Below are positions 1 to 9,382 of a stretch of DNA of 64,000 nucleotides, piece after piece. The DNA lies in NCBI RefSeq assembly GCF_000332195.1, contig NZ_KB235922.1, forward strand, positions 3,569,322 through 3,633,321. Direction: 5' to 3'. The notes under the pieces are model-generated. The model saw only the letters and a program-made list of their open reading frames with translations. It did no database searches and was not told the origin of the DNA. The translations under genes and the position numbers were made by a program. This stretch comes from Pleurocapsa sp. PCC 7319. GTDB lineage: Bacteria > Cyanobacteriota > Cyanobacteriia > Cyanobacteriales > Xenococcaceae. Numbering within the stretch: position 1 is the stretch's first letter; the number at the start of each line of letters is the position of its first letter.

Positions 1-712
1 CAATCGCCTCTTGATAACTATTCATAGGAATTGCGTAATTGGAAGTCCCTCCAGATATGGCATTGACATTAGCCTCCCCATGAATACCGATCATCAAACC
101 CTCTTGGTTAAATACTGGTCCCCCACTCATACCAGGAAAGGCTTCGCCATTATAGATGAGAGAATAGCCGTTTTCTGTTGATTTGGGTAGTATACCAACC
201 AAGTTAGCTGGAAAGAAGCGATAGTAACGATTATCTTCTTTACGTAATTCTCCAGGATAGCCAGCAAAATAAATACTTTGTCCTTCATTCAAATTTCCCG
301 AATTACCTATTTCGGCTAATTGATAGTTCTGGTTAGTGGTGAATTGTAATATCGCTAAATCTAACCCTGGTAATTTTTTAATGCTGGCGGGATCAACTGG
401 ATGTTTTCTGCCGTCAATGGTCTGAACAATATATTCTCCAGGATTTTTCATAACGTGCCAGTTGGTTAACACGGTATAAACATTATTAGAATATTCAATC
501 AGTGAACCAGAACCAACACTAGCACCATCTATGCGCACAGTAATTTGCTTAGCACGAAGATTAACTTCTTCTGGAGTAAGAGTTTGAGCTAGTTGAGTAA
601 CTGAAGCTTTGGTAATTTGTGGTTGTAGGTTCAAAGCTAAGGCACTTAGTAGAAAGGTACAGCTGATTGTTCCTCCTACATATAGTTTGGTAATTTTCCC
701 AGAAAATTTCAT
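1..712 (-). CDS. Secreted trypsin-like serine protease, C-terminus cut by window edge
   Basis: About 237 codons are visible and the frame runs off the left edge. The N-terminus (MKFSGKITKLYVGG, then a hydrophobic stretch ending near LLSALALN) is a signal peptide or signal anchor, so the protein probably acts in the periplasm or outside. The chymotrypsin-fold triad is visible: His in TNWHV, Asp in GLDLAIL, Ser in GMSGGPVF. No PDZ domain is seen in the visible part. The start is the ATG at 710-712; another ATG four bases upstream is in a different frame. Family membership is clear; the substrate is unknown. Confidence 0.85.
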   Translation of the reverse strand, partial: MKFSGKITKLYVGGTISCTFLLSALALNLQPQITKASVTQLAQTLTPEEVNLRAKQITVRIDGASVGSGSLIEYSNNVYTVLTNWHVMKNPGEYIVQTIDGRKHPVDPASIKKLPGLDLAILQFTTNQNYQLAEIGNSGNLNEGQSIYFAGYPGELRKEDNRYYRFFPANLVGILPKSTENGYSLIYNGEAFPGMSGGPVFNQEGLMIGIHGEANVNAISGGTSNYAIPMNSYQEAI

Positions 713-928
713 TCATTTAACTCCGATAGGTCTAACTAAAAGTATTTATTGGTATTGACGTTAAAATCGATAATCGTTCCTTAACCAAATCTTTAGTTAG
801 AATCAACAAACCACGACAATAAAAAAACAGATTGAAATCTGTAATAGATAATCGATTATCAACTATCTTATTAATTCTCGAATAGTAACTGCCCTATGGT
901 CAAAAGTTATAGGTCAATATTCTCACTA

Positions 929-2470
929 TTACTCATCATAATCCCCACCAGAACCATACTTCCAGGCATCTAGCCAACGATGATAATAATACTGCTGAGT
1001 CGGAGATAAATTTTTGACTACTGGCTGAACTAATTTAGCTGCGCTATAAAAACTACCGTACATTGCCAAATTAAGATAGTGAGCAGTCCAATTGACCAGA
1101 GATTTGATTCCAATCTGCGGTATCAAAGGAACAACTAGCTTAGGATTGACTAGGGGTAGGGTCTTCGCCAGAGGGATAAATTGAATTACATCCTGTAAAA
1201 ATGGTTTGAGGACACTATCTCCTAAACGCTCCATCACTGCAAAGACGCCATTCATTAAATTATTAATTTGTTGTGGATTAACTTGCTTGCCCACCTCAAC
1301 ACTCATAGTTTGCTGAAATAGCCAGGTAACAGATATATTGGGTTGATAAGGTTGCAATATAGCTAAATCTTTACTGTTTAAACTATCTAAGGTTAGAGCT
1401 TCATTGATACCATAAGTCAGACGTTTGAGGTGACGTATCATTGCCCCAAAACCACCAAAGCTAACTGGAGATTGTCCTCCCGCACTATCTCCCACGGGTA
1501 AGATGCGATTAAACGGTAACTTGATCGGACTATTCTTGTAAGCAGGGAAAAAACCAAATAAAAATCGCTGAAATTCTAGCTGTTCTAAGCTAACGTTTTG
1601 ATATTCTGGTAGCAGTCTTAAATATTCCTCCATAAAGTATTCGAGGCTAGGTCTTTCGGGGTTAGCATCTAAGTAGCTAAACATATAGGTTGTACGACCA
1701 TCTCTGGCAGGAAACGCTTCCCAAAAATACTGGCAATAGTTGATGATGGGTGTAAAAGAATAAATTAAATCTCCTGTATTATTTTCAGGAAAGCCCTGGG
1801 CGCAGCTACCAACTACCACACAGACTGCTTCGGGTTTTGCACTTTTTCTTACCTGTTTAATGATTGGTGAAAAGTGACCCATAGCATCAATCAGCAAGCG
1901 AGTTTTAATTGCCTGTTCTCCTGCTTTTAGTATTACTCCATCAGGATGTACTTGGGCGGACTTAAACGCTGTGTTTTCCAGTAATAAACCACCAGCTTGA
2001 AGAAATTTTTGTTTTAGTGTTTCTAATAAATAAACTGGATCGACCCCGATATTTAAAACATCTTTTACCCATACTTCTTGTCCGTTTTGAAAACTAACTC
2101 GAGCAGGATTATATTCTGTGGCGATCGCCTGTTCTAATTCAGCTTCAGACAATAGCTCTAATTCAACCAAAGTGGCTAATTCTTGGCGGGAGATGTTCCA
2201 TTCTTGTGTTCTGCCTCGTAAAATTCCCCGCTCAATCAAGGTAACTTGCCAACCAAGTTTTTGTAATGCAGCACCCAACAAGATGCCTAATGTACCTCCA
2301 CAAATAACGATATCAACTTCGCAATCTTCCAAACATTCTGTACTTGTGTCAACTACATCTGGAGCATCTATATTTCCTGAGCGCAAAGCTGACCAAAACT
2401 TATCTGCTCTTCGCAGTCTTTCAAGGACATTATCAGGCTGTTGTGAGAGTATTTCTTCTGTTAAGCTCAT
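929..2470 (-). CDS. cruP: CruP-like lycopene cyclase family flavoprotein
   Basis: 513 residues. An N-terminal Rossmann dinucleotide-binding segment (ICGGTLGILLG, residues 56-66) is followed by GRTQEWNISRQEL (about 86-98), a motif I associate with the CruA/CruP group of cyanobacterial lycopene cyclases. A later GDSAGGQSPVSFGGFG block fits the second flavin-contact region. CruA and CruP are FAD proteins of carotenoid cyclisation; CruP is the shorter paralogue, whose cyclase activity is debated and which has been linked to carotenoid oxidative damage in plants. The length fits CruP better than CruA. The gene is followed upstream by the divergently regulated rbcR-like gene in the same orientation (39 bp gap). 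CruP versus a more distant geranylgeranyl-reductase-like flavoprotein is an inference. Confidence 0.7.
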   Translation of the reverse strand: MSLTEEILSQQPDNVLERLRRADKFWSALRSGNIDAPDVVDTSTECLEDCEVDIVICGGTLGILLGAALQKLGWQVTLIERGILRGRTQEWNISRQELATLVELELLSEAELEQAIATEYNPARVSFQNGQEVWVKDVLNIGVDPVYLLETLKQKFLQAGGLLLENTAFKSAQVHPDGVILKAGEQAIKTRLLIDAMGHFSPIIKQVRKSAKPEAVCVVVGSCAQGFPENNTGDLIYSFTPIINYCQYFWEAFPARDGRTTYMFSYLDANPERPSLEYFMEEYLRLLPEYQNVSLEQLEFQRFLFGFFPAYKNSPIKLPFNRILPVGDSAGGQSPVSFGGFGAMIRHLKRLTYGINEALTLDSLNSKDLAILQPYQPNISVTWLFQQTMSVEVGKQVNPQQINNLMNGVFAVMERLGDSVLKPFLQDVIQFIPLAKTLPLVNPKLVVPLIPQIGIKSLVNWTAHYLNLAMYGSFYSAAKLVQPVVKNLSPTQQYYYHRWLDAWKYGSGGDYDE

Positions 2471-2509
2471 CCGGTTAGTTATTAAGTATGTTAAGTACAG
2501 AATATCGAT

Positions 2510-3493
2510 TTAGGTGATCAAAGAGCGCTCCGCTGTAAGACCACTCAGATTAGTTTTACCGTTAGTCAATTTGGCGAGAATACTAGATTCTGGAAATGGA
2601 ATTTTCGGACTTTCAGTTAATAAATAGTCTAAAAAAGTTTCAGCTATAACTGAGAGTTTTTTTCCTGCTAAGTATGATACGTACCAACGACGCTTGATTG
2701 GAAAATGTTGAAAGTCTAAGATGGTTAATTCCCCTGATATTCCTTCCGAAATTAGGCAGTGTTCTGACAAAATTGAAATACCTAACCCTCCGGCGATCGC
2801 TTGTTTGATGGCTTCGTTACTGCCTAGCTCTAGTTTGACCTTTACTGATATTTTGTGCTTGTCAAATAATTCTAGAATTGCCTCTCTTGTCCCCGAACCA
2901 TACTCCCTCATAATAAAGGGACGATCATTTAAATGTTTTAGTTCAAGATTCTGCTGCTGTGCCAAGGGATGATCTTTTTTAGCTACTACTACCAAAGGAT
3001 TATCTAAAAATGATTTACTCTTCAAATCCATATCTTTGTGAGGATTACTAACTATATATAGATCATCTCTATTTTCTGACATTCTTTGCTGAATTTCTTG
3101 ATGATTAGTGACTTTCAAAGCAACATCAATCCCTGGATAGAGTTGACAAAAAGAGCCTAGTAACCTGGGGACAAAATATTTTGCCGTAGTAATTACAGCT
3201 AGTTTCAACTGCCCCTGTTTAGTTCCTTTCAAGTCAGCCACTTTCATCTCAAAGTTACTCAACTTTTCAAAGATATCCTGGCAAGTTTCCAGCAAATCTT
3301 CCCCAGCGTCAGTTAAATACAAACTTTTACCAATTTGTTCCAATAATGGCAGCCCTACTGCCTTAGTTAATTGTTTAACTTGACTAGAAACAGTTGGTTG
3401 AGTGATCAACAATTCTTCGGCTGCACGGGTAAAACTACCATTTCGTGCCACTGTCTCAAATACCTTTAATTGATGCAGAGTTGCTTGTATCAA
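2510..3493 (-). CDS. rbcR: LysR-family regulator, RbcR type
   Basis: 327 residues. The N-terminal winged helix-turn-helix (LHQLKVFETVARNGSFTRAA, about 6-25, then TQPTVSSQVKQL) is typical LysR; the rest is the effector-binding domain (about 90-300). The sequence closely resembles the cyanobacterial/plastid RbcR (CbbR-like) group, which controls RuBisCO and carbon-concentrating genes in response to photorespiratory metabolites. It lies just upstream of the CruP-like gene on the same strand. LysR regulators usually bind near their own promoter, so the 235-bp gap between this gene and the divergent glutaredoxin gene is the likely regulatory region. Assignment to RbcR rather than a paralogue such as NdhR/CmpR is moderately sure. 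Confidence 0.75.
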   Translation of the reverse strand: MIQATLHQLKVFETVARNGSFTRAAEELLITQPTVSSQVKQLTKAVGLPLLEQIGKSLYLTDAGEDLLETCQDIFEKLSNFEMKVADLKGTKQGQLKLAVITTAKYFVPRLLGSFCQLYPGIDVALKVTNHQEIQQRMSENRDDLYIVSNPHKDMDLKSKSFLDNPLVVVAKKDHPLAQQQNLELKHLNDRPFIMREYGSGTREAILELFDKHKISVKVKLELGSNEAIKQAIAGGLGISILSEHCLISEGISGELTILDFQHFPIKRRWYVSYLAGKKLSVIAETFLDYLLTESPKIPFPESSILAKLTNGKTNLSGLTAERSLIT

Positions 3494-3728
3494 AAGTTAC
3501 TTCTCCTTGTTTTTTCTCTAATTACTAATCTAATCATACACAAAAATCAATGATTATAAAAGAAATCATAATTTAAAGTATATGATAGGTGACTAAAAAA
3601 AATGTTATACATTTTTGTACAATGACTTTGATAGCTTGGAAAAAGCAGATAAATAGGTGAGTTCGGAATTCACAAGAAGCTAGACTTACCGCTATCTACA
3701 AGGTTCAATATTACTCAAACTTTAAATC

Positions 3729-4043
3729 ATGTTTGATTTTTTCAACTCAATACTTAATCGACATCCAGAACGGAATAAAGCTAACGTAGAGATATATACT
3801 TGGATGACTTGCCCTTTTTGTATTCGTGCCAAATTGCTTTTATGGTGGAAAGGGGTGAATTTCACTGAGTATAAAATAGATGGGAACGAAACAGCCCGTA
3901 ATAATATGGCACAAAGAGCCAACGGCAAAAGAACAGTTCCGCAAATTTTCCTCAATGATCGTCATTTAGGAGGCTGTGACGATCTTTACGATCTAGATGC
4001 CAGAAACGAGTTAGATCCTCTATTAGCCCAGTCACCCAACTGA
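3729..4043 (+). CDS. grxC: Glutaredoxin 3 (dithiol)
   Basis: 104 residues. The dithiol active site CPFC is at residues 28-31 after a beta strand (VEIYTWMT). The glutathione-contact loop RTVPQIF and the GGCDDL segment complete a normal glutaredoxin fold. It reduces disulphides and glutathione mixed disulphides in the cytosol. In many cyanobacteria this gene precedes glutathione synthetase (gshB); here it is followed convergently by an SGNH hydrolase gene, so that linkage is absent. The N-terminus (MFDFFNSILNRHPER) is slightly longer than the minimal fold, as is common in cyanobacteria. Confidence 0.93.
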   Translation: MFDFFNSILNRHPERNKANVEIYTWMTCPFCIRAKLLLWWKGVNFTEYKIDGNETARNNMAQRANGKRTVPQIFLNDRHLGGCDDLYDLDARNELDPLLAQSPN

Positions 4044-4047
4044 ACAG

Positions 4048-4062
4048 ACCAAGGATCTTGGT
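4048..4062. terminator. Short inverted repeat between convergent genes
   Basis: ACCAAG-GAT-CTTGGT forms a 6-bp stem with a 3-nt loop, followed by a short T-containing run. It lies between the stops of the convergent glutaredoxin and SGNH hydrolase genes, so it may be a weak bidirectional terminator. The T tract is poor. Confidence 0.35.
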
Positions 4063-4077
4063 TTCCATGCTGCGATA

Positions 4078-4782
4078 CTAGTTTGATTCCCACGCCATAA
4101 TATCTGCCAACAAGGTTTGATATCCACTAACGTTTGGATGTAAGCCATCCTCTCCTAGCTGGGTTTTGAGCCAGTCTTCTCCTCTAGATAGCCATAGATC
4201 AAAGATATCTAAATAGGGAATATTACGCTGCTGACAAGCCTGTAAAGTTGCTTCTTTGTAACGATATTGATCGAGGTGATTATAGTAAAGACAATTCATA
4301 AAGGGCATTTTGTCTCGATCAACTGGTGTCATGCCAATAAACAGTACTGGACAGAGATTTTGAGCAACATTTAGTAAATGGGCGATCTGTAATCTAAAAT
4401 CTTCCAAGTTAGTGTATGGTTTTCCTTCTGGCTTACCTACACGAGATGAATCGTTCACGCCAACAGAAAGCAGGATTAAATCTGGTAAACGGTTGCGTAA
4501 TTCACCACGACAACTAAATTCTTGTTCTAGACGCTGAGAAACTTGGGCTACGCGATCACCCCTGACTCCCAAATTATAGAGAACGTGACCTCCACCCTGG
4601 GGAGACATCCACTGACGGCGTAATCTTTCTACCCATCCGCCACCAACAAAATCTCCATAACCATAAATTAAACTATCTCCCAAAGCAACTACTTTCAAAG
4701 GTTGCTGACGTTTTAGCTTTTCTTGTAAGATGCCATTGTTACTGGTACTTAAAGTAGAATTGGCTGAAAAAATAGCTTGCAT
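4078..4782 (-). CDS. SGNH/GDSL-type hydrolase (lipase/esterase family)
   Basis: 234 residues. Block I (VVALGDSLIYGYG) carries the nucleophile Ser in GDSL at about residues 35-38. Block III is GVNDSS, and block V is GEDGLHPNVSGY with the Asp-x-x-His pair. This is a complete SGNH catalytic set. Enzymes of this family deacylate or hydrolyse esters, including lysophospholipids and acylated sugars. No convincing signal peptide is seen, so a cytosolic location is likely. The actual substrate cannot be inferred from the sequence. Confidence 0.88.
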   Translation of the reverse strand: MQAIFSANSTLSTSNNGILQEKLKRQQPLKVVALGDSLIYGYGDFVGGGWVERLRRQWMSPQGGGHVLYNLGVRGDRVAQVSQRLEQEFSCRGELRNRLPDLILLSVGVNDSSRVGKPEGKPYTNLEDFRLQIAHLLNVAQNLCPVLFIGMTPVDRDKMPFMNCLYYNHLDQYRYKEATLQACQQRNIPYLDIFDLWLSRGEDWLKTQLGEDGLHPNVSGYQTLLADIMAWESN

Positions 4783-5008
4783 AAAGAGTAATTAATTTAA
4801 AAATCAGAATATCTTATAAAGCACAAATTAACATTTAGAAACAATAGTACACAATTATCGTGGCAAATTAAAAGTAGAGTATAGCTGATCCCCTATTTGA
4901 TGGCGAATTAGGAATAATTTATATCAATTGTTAAACTGGATATATTAGTTAGCGGTTGTGACTGCACCTAGTCAATAATTTAGTTTAAAGGGTATCCCTA
5001 TTAATTTA

Positions 5009-5236
5009 ATGCAAAGAAAAAGTTCTTTTAACTCCTCTCAAATTATGTTTCGTTCCGAAGAACTAGTGAGTGCGGCTTCTAATCGTTACCGCATTACTGT
5101 TCAGGTTGCTAATCGTGCTAAACGCCGTCGTTATGAAGAACTAGAAAACTTTGACGATCCCACCATGAAACCGGTAATTCGTGCCATTATCGAAATGTCT
5201 GACGAATTAACTCAACCAGAAATTATTGGGGACTAG
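5009..5236 (+). CDS. rpoZ: DNA-directed RNA polymerase omega subunit
   Basis: 75 residues, the size of the short cyanobacterial omega. [20 protein letters not shown] and [11 protein letters not shown] are the conserved helices that wrap the C-terminus of the beta-prime subunit and help assemble and stabilise RNA polymerase, with a role in sigma recruitment in cyanobacteria. It is followed 34 bp downstream by the DUF1818 gene, the usual cyanobacterial neighbour arrangement as far as I recall. Confidence 0.92.
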   Translation: MQRKSSFNSSQIMFRSEELVSAASNRYRITVQVANRAKRRRYEELENFDDPTMKPVIRAIIEMSDELTQPEIIGD

Positions 5237-5270
5237 TATTGCTGAACGAAAGTCAGAATTAAAATAATCA

Positions 5271-5636
5271 TTGGAACAATTTGTAAAAAGTGGGGATGGT
5301 TGGCGTGTTGGCTGGAGTCCCCACCATTCAAAATACCAAGGTTTAGTTGGTGCCAACGATTGGGCAATCGAGTTAACTCAAGCTGAACTGCTCGATTTTT
5401 GTCGCCTACTCAATCAGCTAGTAGCAACTATGAGTCAGATGGCGACTGAATTAATGGACGAGGAGAAAATTAGCTGTGAAGCTGAAACTGATTTGCTGTG
5501 GTTAGAAGTGGAAGGCTATCCTCACTCCTATTCACTGCGTTTAATTATTCACTGCGATCGCCGCTGTGAAGGAAATTGGTCTGAGGGTATAGCTCCCAAC
5601 TTAGTTGAAGCAATAAATTCATTAGAGTTAGGTTAG
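5271..5636 (+). CDS. DUF1818 family protein
   Basis: 121 residues starting at a TTG codon; no ATG is available before the conserved start EQFVKSGDGWRVGWSP. The segment GLVGANDWAIELTQAEL and the YSLRLIIH strand match the cyanobacterial DUF1818 family, whose function is not known. It is acidic and soluble with no membrane segment. The 34-bp distance from rpoZ suggests co-transcription. The TTG start has only a weak ribosome binding site, so translation may depend on upstream coupling. Confidence 0.75.
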   Translation: MEQFVKSGDGWRVGWSPHHSKYQGLVGANDWAIELTQAELLDFCRLLNQLVATMSQMATELMDEEKISCEAETDLLWLEVEGYPHSYSLRLIIHCDRRCEGNWSEGIAPNLVEAINSLELG

Positions 5637-5642
5637 ACATCT

Positions 5643-5774
5643 TTAAGTAGCTCCACCTAATAAAACGTCTAATAGAACAGTAAAAAAATTGAAGATGATT
5701 CTCCCTAATCTCTAACCCCTATCACCTAACCCCGATCTTAACCATTCCATGTTTAATAAAGTGGATTTACTTAA
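5643..5774. repeat. MITE-like palindromic element, copy 1
   Basis: A non-coding segment of about 130 bp whose ends are imperfect inverted repeats: TTAAGTAGCTCCACCTAATA at the left and GTTTAATAAAGTGGATTTAC running to TTAA at the right. A second, shorter copy with related ends and a similar CCCTA/CCCC-rich centre is at 53237-53338 (TTAAGTAGGTCAACCTAATT, AATAAAGTAGAGCTACTTAG). There is no ORF, consistent with a non-autonomous transposable element. Confidence 0.5.
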
Positions 5775-5904
5775 CTGTCTGTAATTAATTTAGATTGAGA
5801 TTTTACTCACATTTTCCTCAATTTAATACCACGAAGAACTAATTTTGCACTCAAACATACAACAGGAATTGCTATCAATTCAAATCTCAACCCAAATAAA
5901 TTAA

Positions 5905-6936
5905 ATGTGTATCAATAAACCTCCATTAATATCGGTTGTTATTCCTGTATACAATGGGGGGTATCCATTTGTTTACTGTTTATTAGCCATATCGCGGACA
6001 GAATTTTCAGACTGGGAGTTAATTGTGGTAGATGATGGCTCTACGGATGAGTCAGCAGCAATTGCTCGGAAATTCGAAGCGAAAGTATTACAAACCAATG
6101 GTAGGCAAGGACCGGGCAAAGCGCGGAATCTTGGTGCTGAAGCGGCGCAAGGGGATTATTTATGTTTTATTGATGCAGATTGTGAAGTGTGTGATGATGC
6201 AATCGCTCAATTAGCTCATATACTTAAGTCGCGATCTCCAATAGATGCTCTATTTGGTTCCTATGATGATGCTCCCAAAGCAACTAATTTTGTGGCTCAA
6301 TACAAAAATTTAATGCATCACTATGTTCATCAACAAGGTAACGAAGATGCCTCAACTTTTTGGGCAGGTTTCGGCGTAGTCAAGCGCAGTGTTTTTTTAG
6401 ATTTAGGTGGATTTAATACAAAACTTTATCCTCGTCCCAGTATTGAAGATATAGAACTAGGATATCGTCTTAAACAAGCTGGATTTGATATTTATTTAGC
6501 TAAAGATTTACAAGTAAAACATCATAAAGCATGGAACTTATTTGGTTTAGTTAAAACTGATGTTTTTGATCGCGGTATTCCATGGACAAAACTGTTACTT
6601 GCCAATAAATCGAACATTATTAACGACCTCAATCTAAAAACTAGTAACCGCGTTAGTGTAATTGCTACCTACAGTTTAATTCTTTGTTTGTTAGGAGCCT
6701 TGTTTAAGTTAACAGCAATTATTCCTGGTTTATTAATAGCAATTTTGCTACTATATCTTAACTGGGATGTATATCATTTCTTCTATAATAAGCGGGGAAT
6801 TGTATTCACAGCTAAAGTCATTCCTATGCACTGGCTTTATTATCTTTATTCTGGATTATCCTTGGCATTAGGGACTTTATCGCTCATCACTGACTTACTA
6901 GCTCAAAAGAACAAAGGTTTGATTTCAGAAGAATAG
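5905..6936 (+). CDS. Family 2 glycosyltransferase with C-terminal membrane helices
   Basis: 343 residues. The GT-A fold starts with SVVIPVYNGG, then VVDDGSTDES (nucleotide-sugar site), GPGKARNLGAE and FIDADCEV (DxD metal motif). The catalytic-base region is near RPSIEDIELGYRLKQAG (the ED motif). Residues about 250-335 contain two or three hydrophobic segments, so the enzyme is probably tethered to the inner face of the plasma membrane. It stands alone on the plus strand, divergent from or adjacent to the minus-strand glycan operon, and probably adds a sugar to a lipid-linked or exported glycan. Donor and acceptor are unknown. Confidence 0.85.
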   Translation: MCINKPPLISVVIPVYNGGYPFVYCLLAISRTEFSDWELIVVDDGSTDESAAIARKFEAKVLQTNGRQGPGKARNLGAEAAQGDYLCFIDADCEVCDDAIAQLAHILKSRSPIDALFGSYDDAPKATNFVAQYKNLMHHYVHQQGNEDASTFWAGFGVVKRSVFLDLGGFNTKLYPRPSIEDIELGYRLKQAGFDIYLAKDLQVKHHKAWNLFGLVKTDVFDRGIPWTKLLLANKSNIINDLNLKTSNRVSVIATYSLILCLLGALFKLTAIIPGLLIAILLLYLNWDVYHFFYNKRGIVFTAKVIPMHWLYYLYSGLSLALGTLSLITDLLAQKNKGLISEE

Positions 6937-6986
6937 GGATTAAACCCAAGGCAAATGGTAGAGCAAGCTACATAAGATAAATTTTC

Positions 6987-7859
6987 TCATTTTACCTTTT
7001 CCCAAAAAAATCCCGCAACATTAGCTACCTGAGAGAGAAAAAATAAACCTGATATCAAAATTTTGGGTTGTTCTGATGGCTGAGTAAAAGGATAGAAGAG
7101 CAAATTAAAGTAAAAAGATAATGGTTCAACTTCAAGCTGTTTAGATTGTCTTTGAGAATGCAACTGATGAAAGCAAAATGCTCCTCTGCCGTAACCAAAA
7201 TGCTGCCTCCAAAATGAAGCTAAACTCAGCTGATGATAATGGTTTACCTGAGCTTCGGGAACATACAACATGGGAAATTGACTATTCCAGCGATCGCAGA
7301 AATCTCGGTCTTCGGCAGCAGCAAGCGGAAACGATACATCAAATCCATTTAATGCTTTAAAATTAGCTGCAGGCGTAGCAATATTATTAGAAGCAAAAAA
7401 AGCATCCTTGCCTCTAGCTGAATTGTAATATTCATAGAGATAATCAATTAGCTTTTGCGAAGCAGTGGAGAAAAGGTTATTGTCTAAAGCATTAATCGTC
7501 TTACCGCCGATCATAGCATCTGGATTTTTTTTAAAGCCTTCTGCAAATCGCTCTAGCCAATCTGGGTTAGGCTGACAGTCATCGTCAGTAAAAGCTAAAA
7601 ATTCTCCTTGGGCTAATTCTGCACCTTTGTTTCTCGCAGTAGCAGGACCAGCATTGTTTTGACGCAATAATTTAATATTTAGATTATCTTTAAAAGGTAT
7701 AATTACATCATCTAGAGGTGTTTCACTACCATCATCCACCACAATAACTTCAAAATGATCGCCAGGATAGTCTAAAAGAGCGATCGCCTTTAAGCAACTT
7801 ACCAATCTTTCAGGACGATTATAGGTAGGAATAATAATTGAAAAAAACAGTTTATTCAT
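6987..7859 (-). CDS. Family 2 glycosyltransferase
   Basis: 290 residues. FSIIIPTYNRPERL opens the GT-A fold; VVDDGSETP and FTDDDCQPNPDWL provide the nucleotide and metal motifs, and AAAEDRDFCDRW is the acidic catalytic region. It is the last gene of a minus-strand run (14282 to 6987) and its start is 6 bp from the end of the flippase gene, so the two are very likely co-transcribed. The probable role is a sugar transfer step during assembly of the repeat unit exported by that flippase; the specificity cannot be read. Confidence 0.87.
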   Translation of the reverse strand: MNKLFFSIIIPTYNRPERLVSCLKAIALLDYPGDHFEVIVVDDGSETPLDDVIIPFKDNLNIKLLRQNNAGPATARNKGAELAQGEFLAFTDDDCQPNPDWLERFAEGFKKNPDAMIGGKTINALDNNLFSTASQKLIDYLYEYYNSARGKDAFFASNNIATPAANFKALNGFDVSFPLAAAEDRDFCDRWNSQFPMLYVPEAQVNHYHQLSLASFWRQHFGYGRGAFCFHQLHSQRQSKQLEVEPLSFYFNLLFYPFTQPSEQPKILISGLFFLSQVANVAGFFWEKVK

Positions 7860-7865
7860 GAATAA

Positions 7866-9374
7866 CTACTTAGAAGTTTCAATACTTTTAATTATTTCTA
7901 ATGTCGAGGCTATACCGTCTGGCAATAGTAACCAAAAGGCAACATAGTAAAATCCATAGGTAATAGATTTAGCAAAGAAATCTAAAAATAGACTATCGCT
8001 ATAGCTACTTAACCAACCTGTACTAAAATACAGACAGACAGCTGCCAAAATTGAGGCAATTAGTGGTCGCCACACTGCACCGATAAAATCTTGCCAGCCA
8101 AGAGGGGAAAATTTAAGACAGTAGCTAACTGCAGGGTAAGTTAACAAGCAAGTCCCTGTTAGGTAGCCGATTGCTACACCTAAAGCTCCCCATTGCGCGC
8201 CAATAACTACGGCAGTAATCATTACAGGAGTATGGATCAATGCCCAACGAAATTGTCTTTGAGTTTGACCGGTAGAAACATAAAACCATTTAGTAACGCG
8301 GTACATACTGACAACGTATACTGCTACTGCTAACAATCTAAATAGAGGTACCGCTTCAAGCCATTGTTCCCCTAGCAGCAGTAAAATAATGCTATGGGCT
8401 TCAACAAAGGAAAAAGCTAAGGCGGGCATACAAAAGGCAAAAATAGGCATCAACCCCTGACGAGAATATGATCTATATAGATCGTGGTTGTGCTGTACGC
8501 GACTTAGGCTGGAAACTGCCACATCAAACATAGGAAAGTAAACTTGTTCAAAGGGAAAGTATGCCCATTTGTACGCTACGCTATATAAACCTAGGGCATT
8601 TGCACCACTAACATAACCAATCAAGATGCGATCAAGGTGCATACCAATTCGAGTTAAAAAACGAAAGCCCGTTAAATGTTTACCATAGCTCATCGTTGAA
8701 TCTAGTTCTATATTTAATTTATCGTCTTTAATATATTTACTTGGTCGCCAGTCACAAACACACCATTGAGCGATACTTTGAGTTACCTGCATCACTGATA
8801 ATTGCAACACTAACGCCCAATATCCCCAGCCGATTTTAGCAGCAGTGATCGCAACTATAGAACTCAAAATTAGCGAGATCAATTCAATAATAGTTATTGT
8901 TCCAAACCGCATCTGCCTCTTTAATAAAGCTTTGTGCTGAAAAGCCAAACAAACACTAAACGCCCCCACCGCTAGTCCTAAAATCATACCTGTAAGTCTC
9001 TTCTCATAATAAAACCAGGCAATTACGGGAGCTAGCAAAGCAGTTATACCAATGAGTACACTATTAATTTTCAGCGATCGCCAAAAAATTGCACTGGCTT
9101 GTTGCCGATCTAAATAATCTTTTTGTATTACTGCTGTTTCAAGACCAAAGTTGCTTAGGCTATCTACCAGCAAAAATAGTGGAGTAATCATAGCTAACAG
9201 TCCAAAATCCTCAGGAGTTAGCAAGCGAGCTAAAATTGCAGTTGAGCCAATGCCCAAAATTAATTTTAAGGGTTGAGACGCGAAAGTAATCAAGCCAGAC
9301 TGAATTGATTTCTGTTTGAGATTAGCAGATAGTTCGTCGGTATTAAAATGCTGCTGACAAGGTTTCTGGCTCAT
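7866..9374 (-). CDS. Wzx-like lipopolysaccharide/exopolysaccharide flippase
   Basis: 502 residues with about twelve to fourteen hydrophobic segments. The start region (SGLITFASQPLKLILGIGST, ILARLLTPEDFGLLAM) is characteristic of the polysaccharide-transporter/MOP family, which flips lipid-linked oligosaccharides across the plasma membrane. It has an unusually long soluble N-terminal tail of about 25 residues. It is embedded between the sulfotransferase (8 bp gap) and a glycosyltransferase (6 bp gap), as expected in a Wzx/Wzy-type export locus. No clear Wzy polymerase is adjacent; the membrane protein at 15062 is one candidate. Confidence 0.88.
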   Translation of the reverse strand: MSQKPCQQHFNTDELSANLKQKSIQSGLITFASQPLKLILGIGSTAILARLLTPEDFGLLAMITPLFLLVDSLSNFGLETAVIQKDYLDRQQASAIFWRSLKINSVLIGITALLAPVIAWFYYEKRLTGMILGLAVGAFSVCLAFQHKALLKRQMRFGTITIIELISLILSSIVAITAAKIGWGYWALVLQLSVMQVTQSIAQWCVCDWRPSKYIKDDKLNIELDSTMSYGKHLTGFRFLTRIGMHLDRILIGYVSGANALGLYSVAYKWAYFPFEQVYFPMFDVAVSSLSRVQHNHDLYRSYSRQGLMPIFAFCMPALAFSFVEAHSIILLLLGEQWLEAVPLFRLLAVAVYVVSMYRVTKWFYVSTGQTQRQFRWALIHTPVMITAVVIGAQWGALGVAIGYLTGTCLLTYPAVSYCLKFSPLGWQDFIGAVWRPLIASILAAVCLYFSTGWLSSYSDSLFLDFFAKSITYGFYYVAFWLLLPDGIASTLEIIKSIETSK

Positions 9375-9382
9375 GTACTTCT

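Noticed and set aside
2118-2513. A 131-residue plus-strand frame
   Set aside because: It lies fully opposite the CruP-like gene and reads as an antisense shadow with poor protein character.
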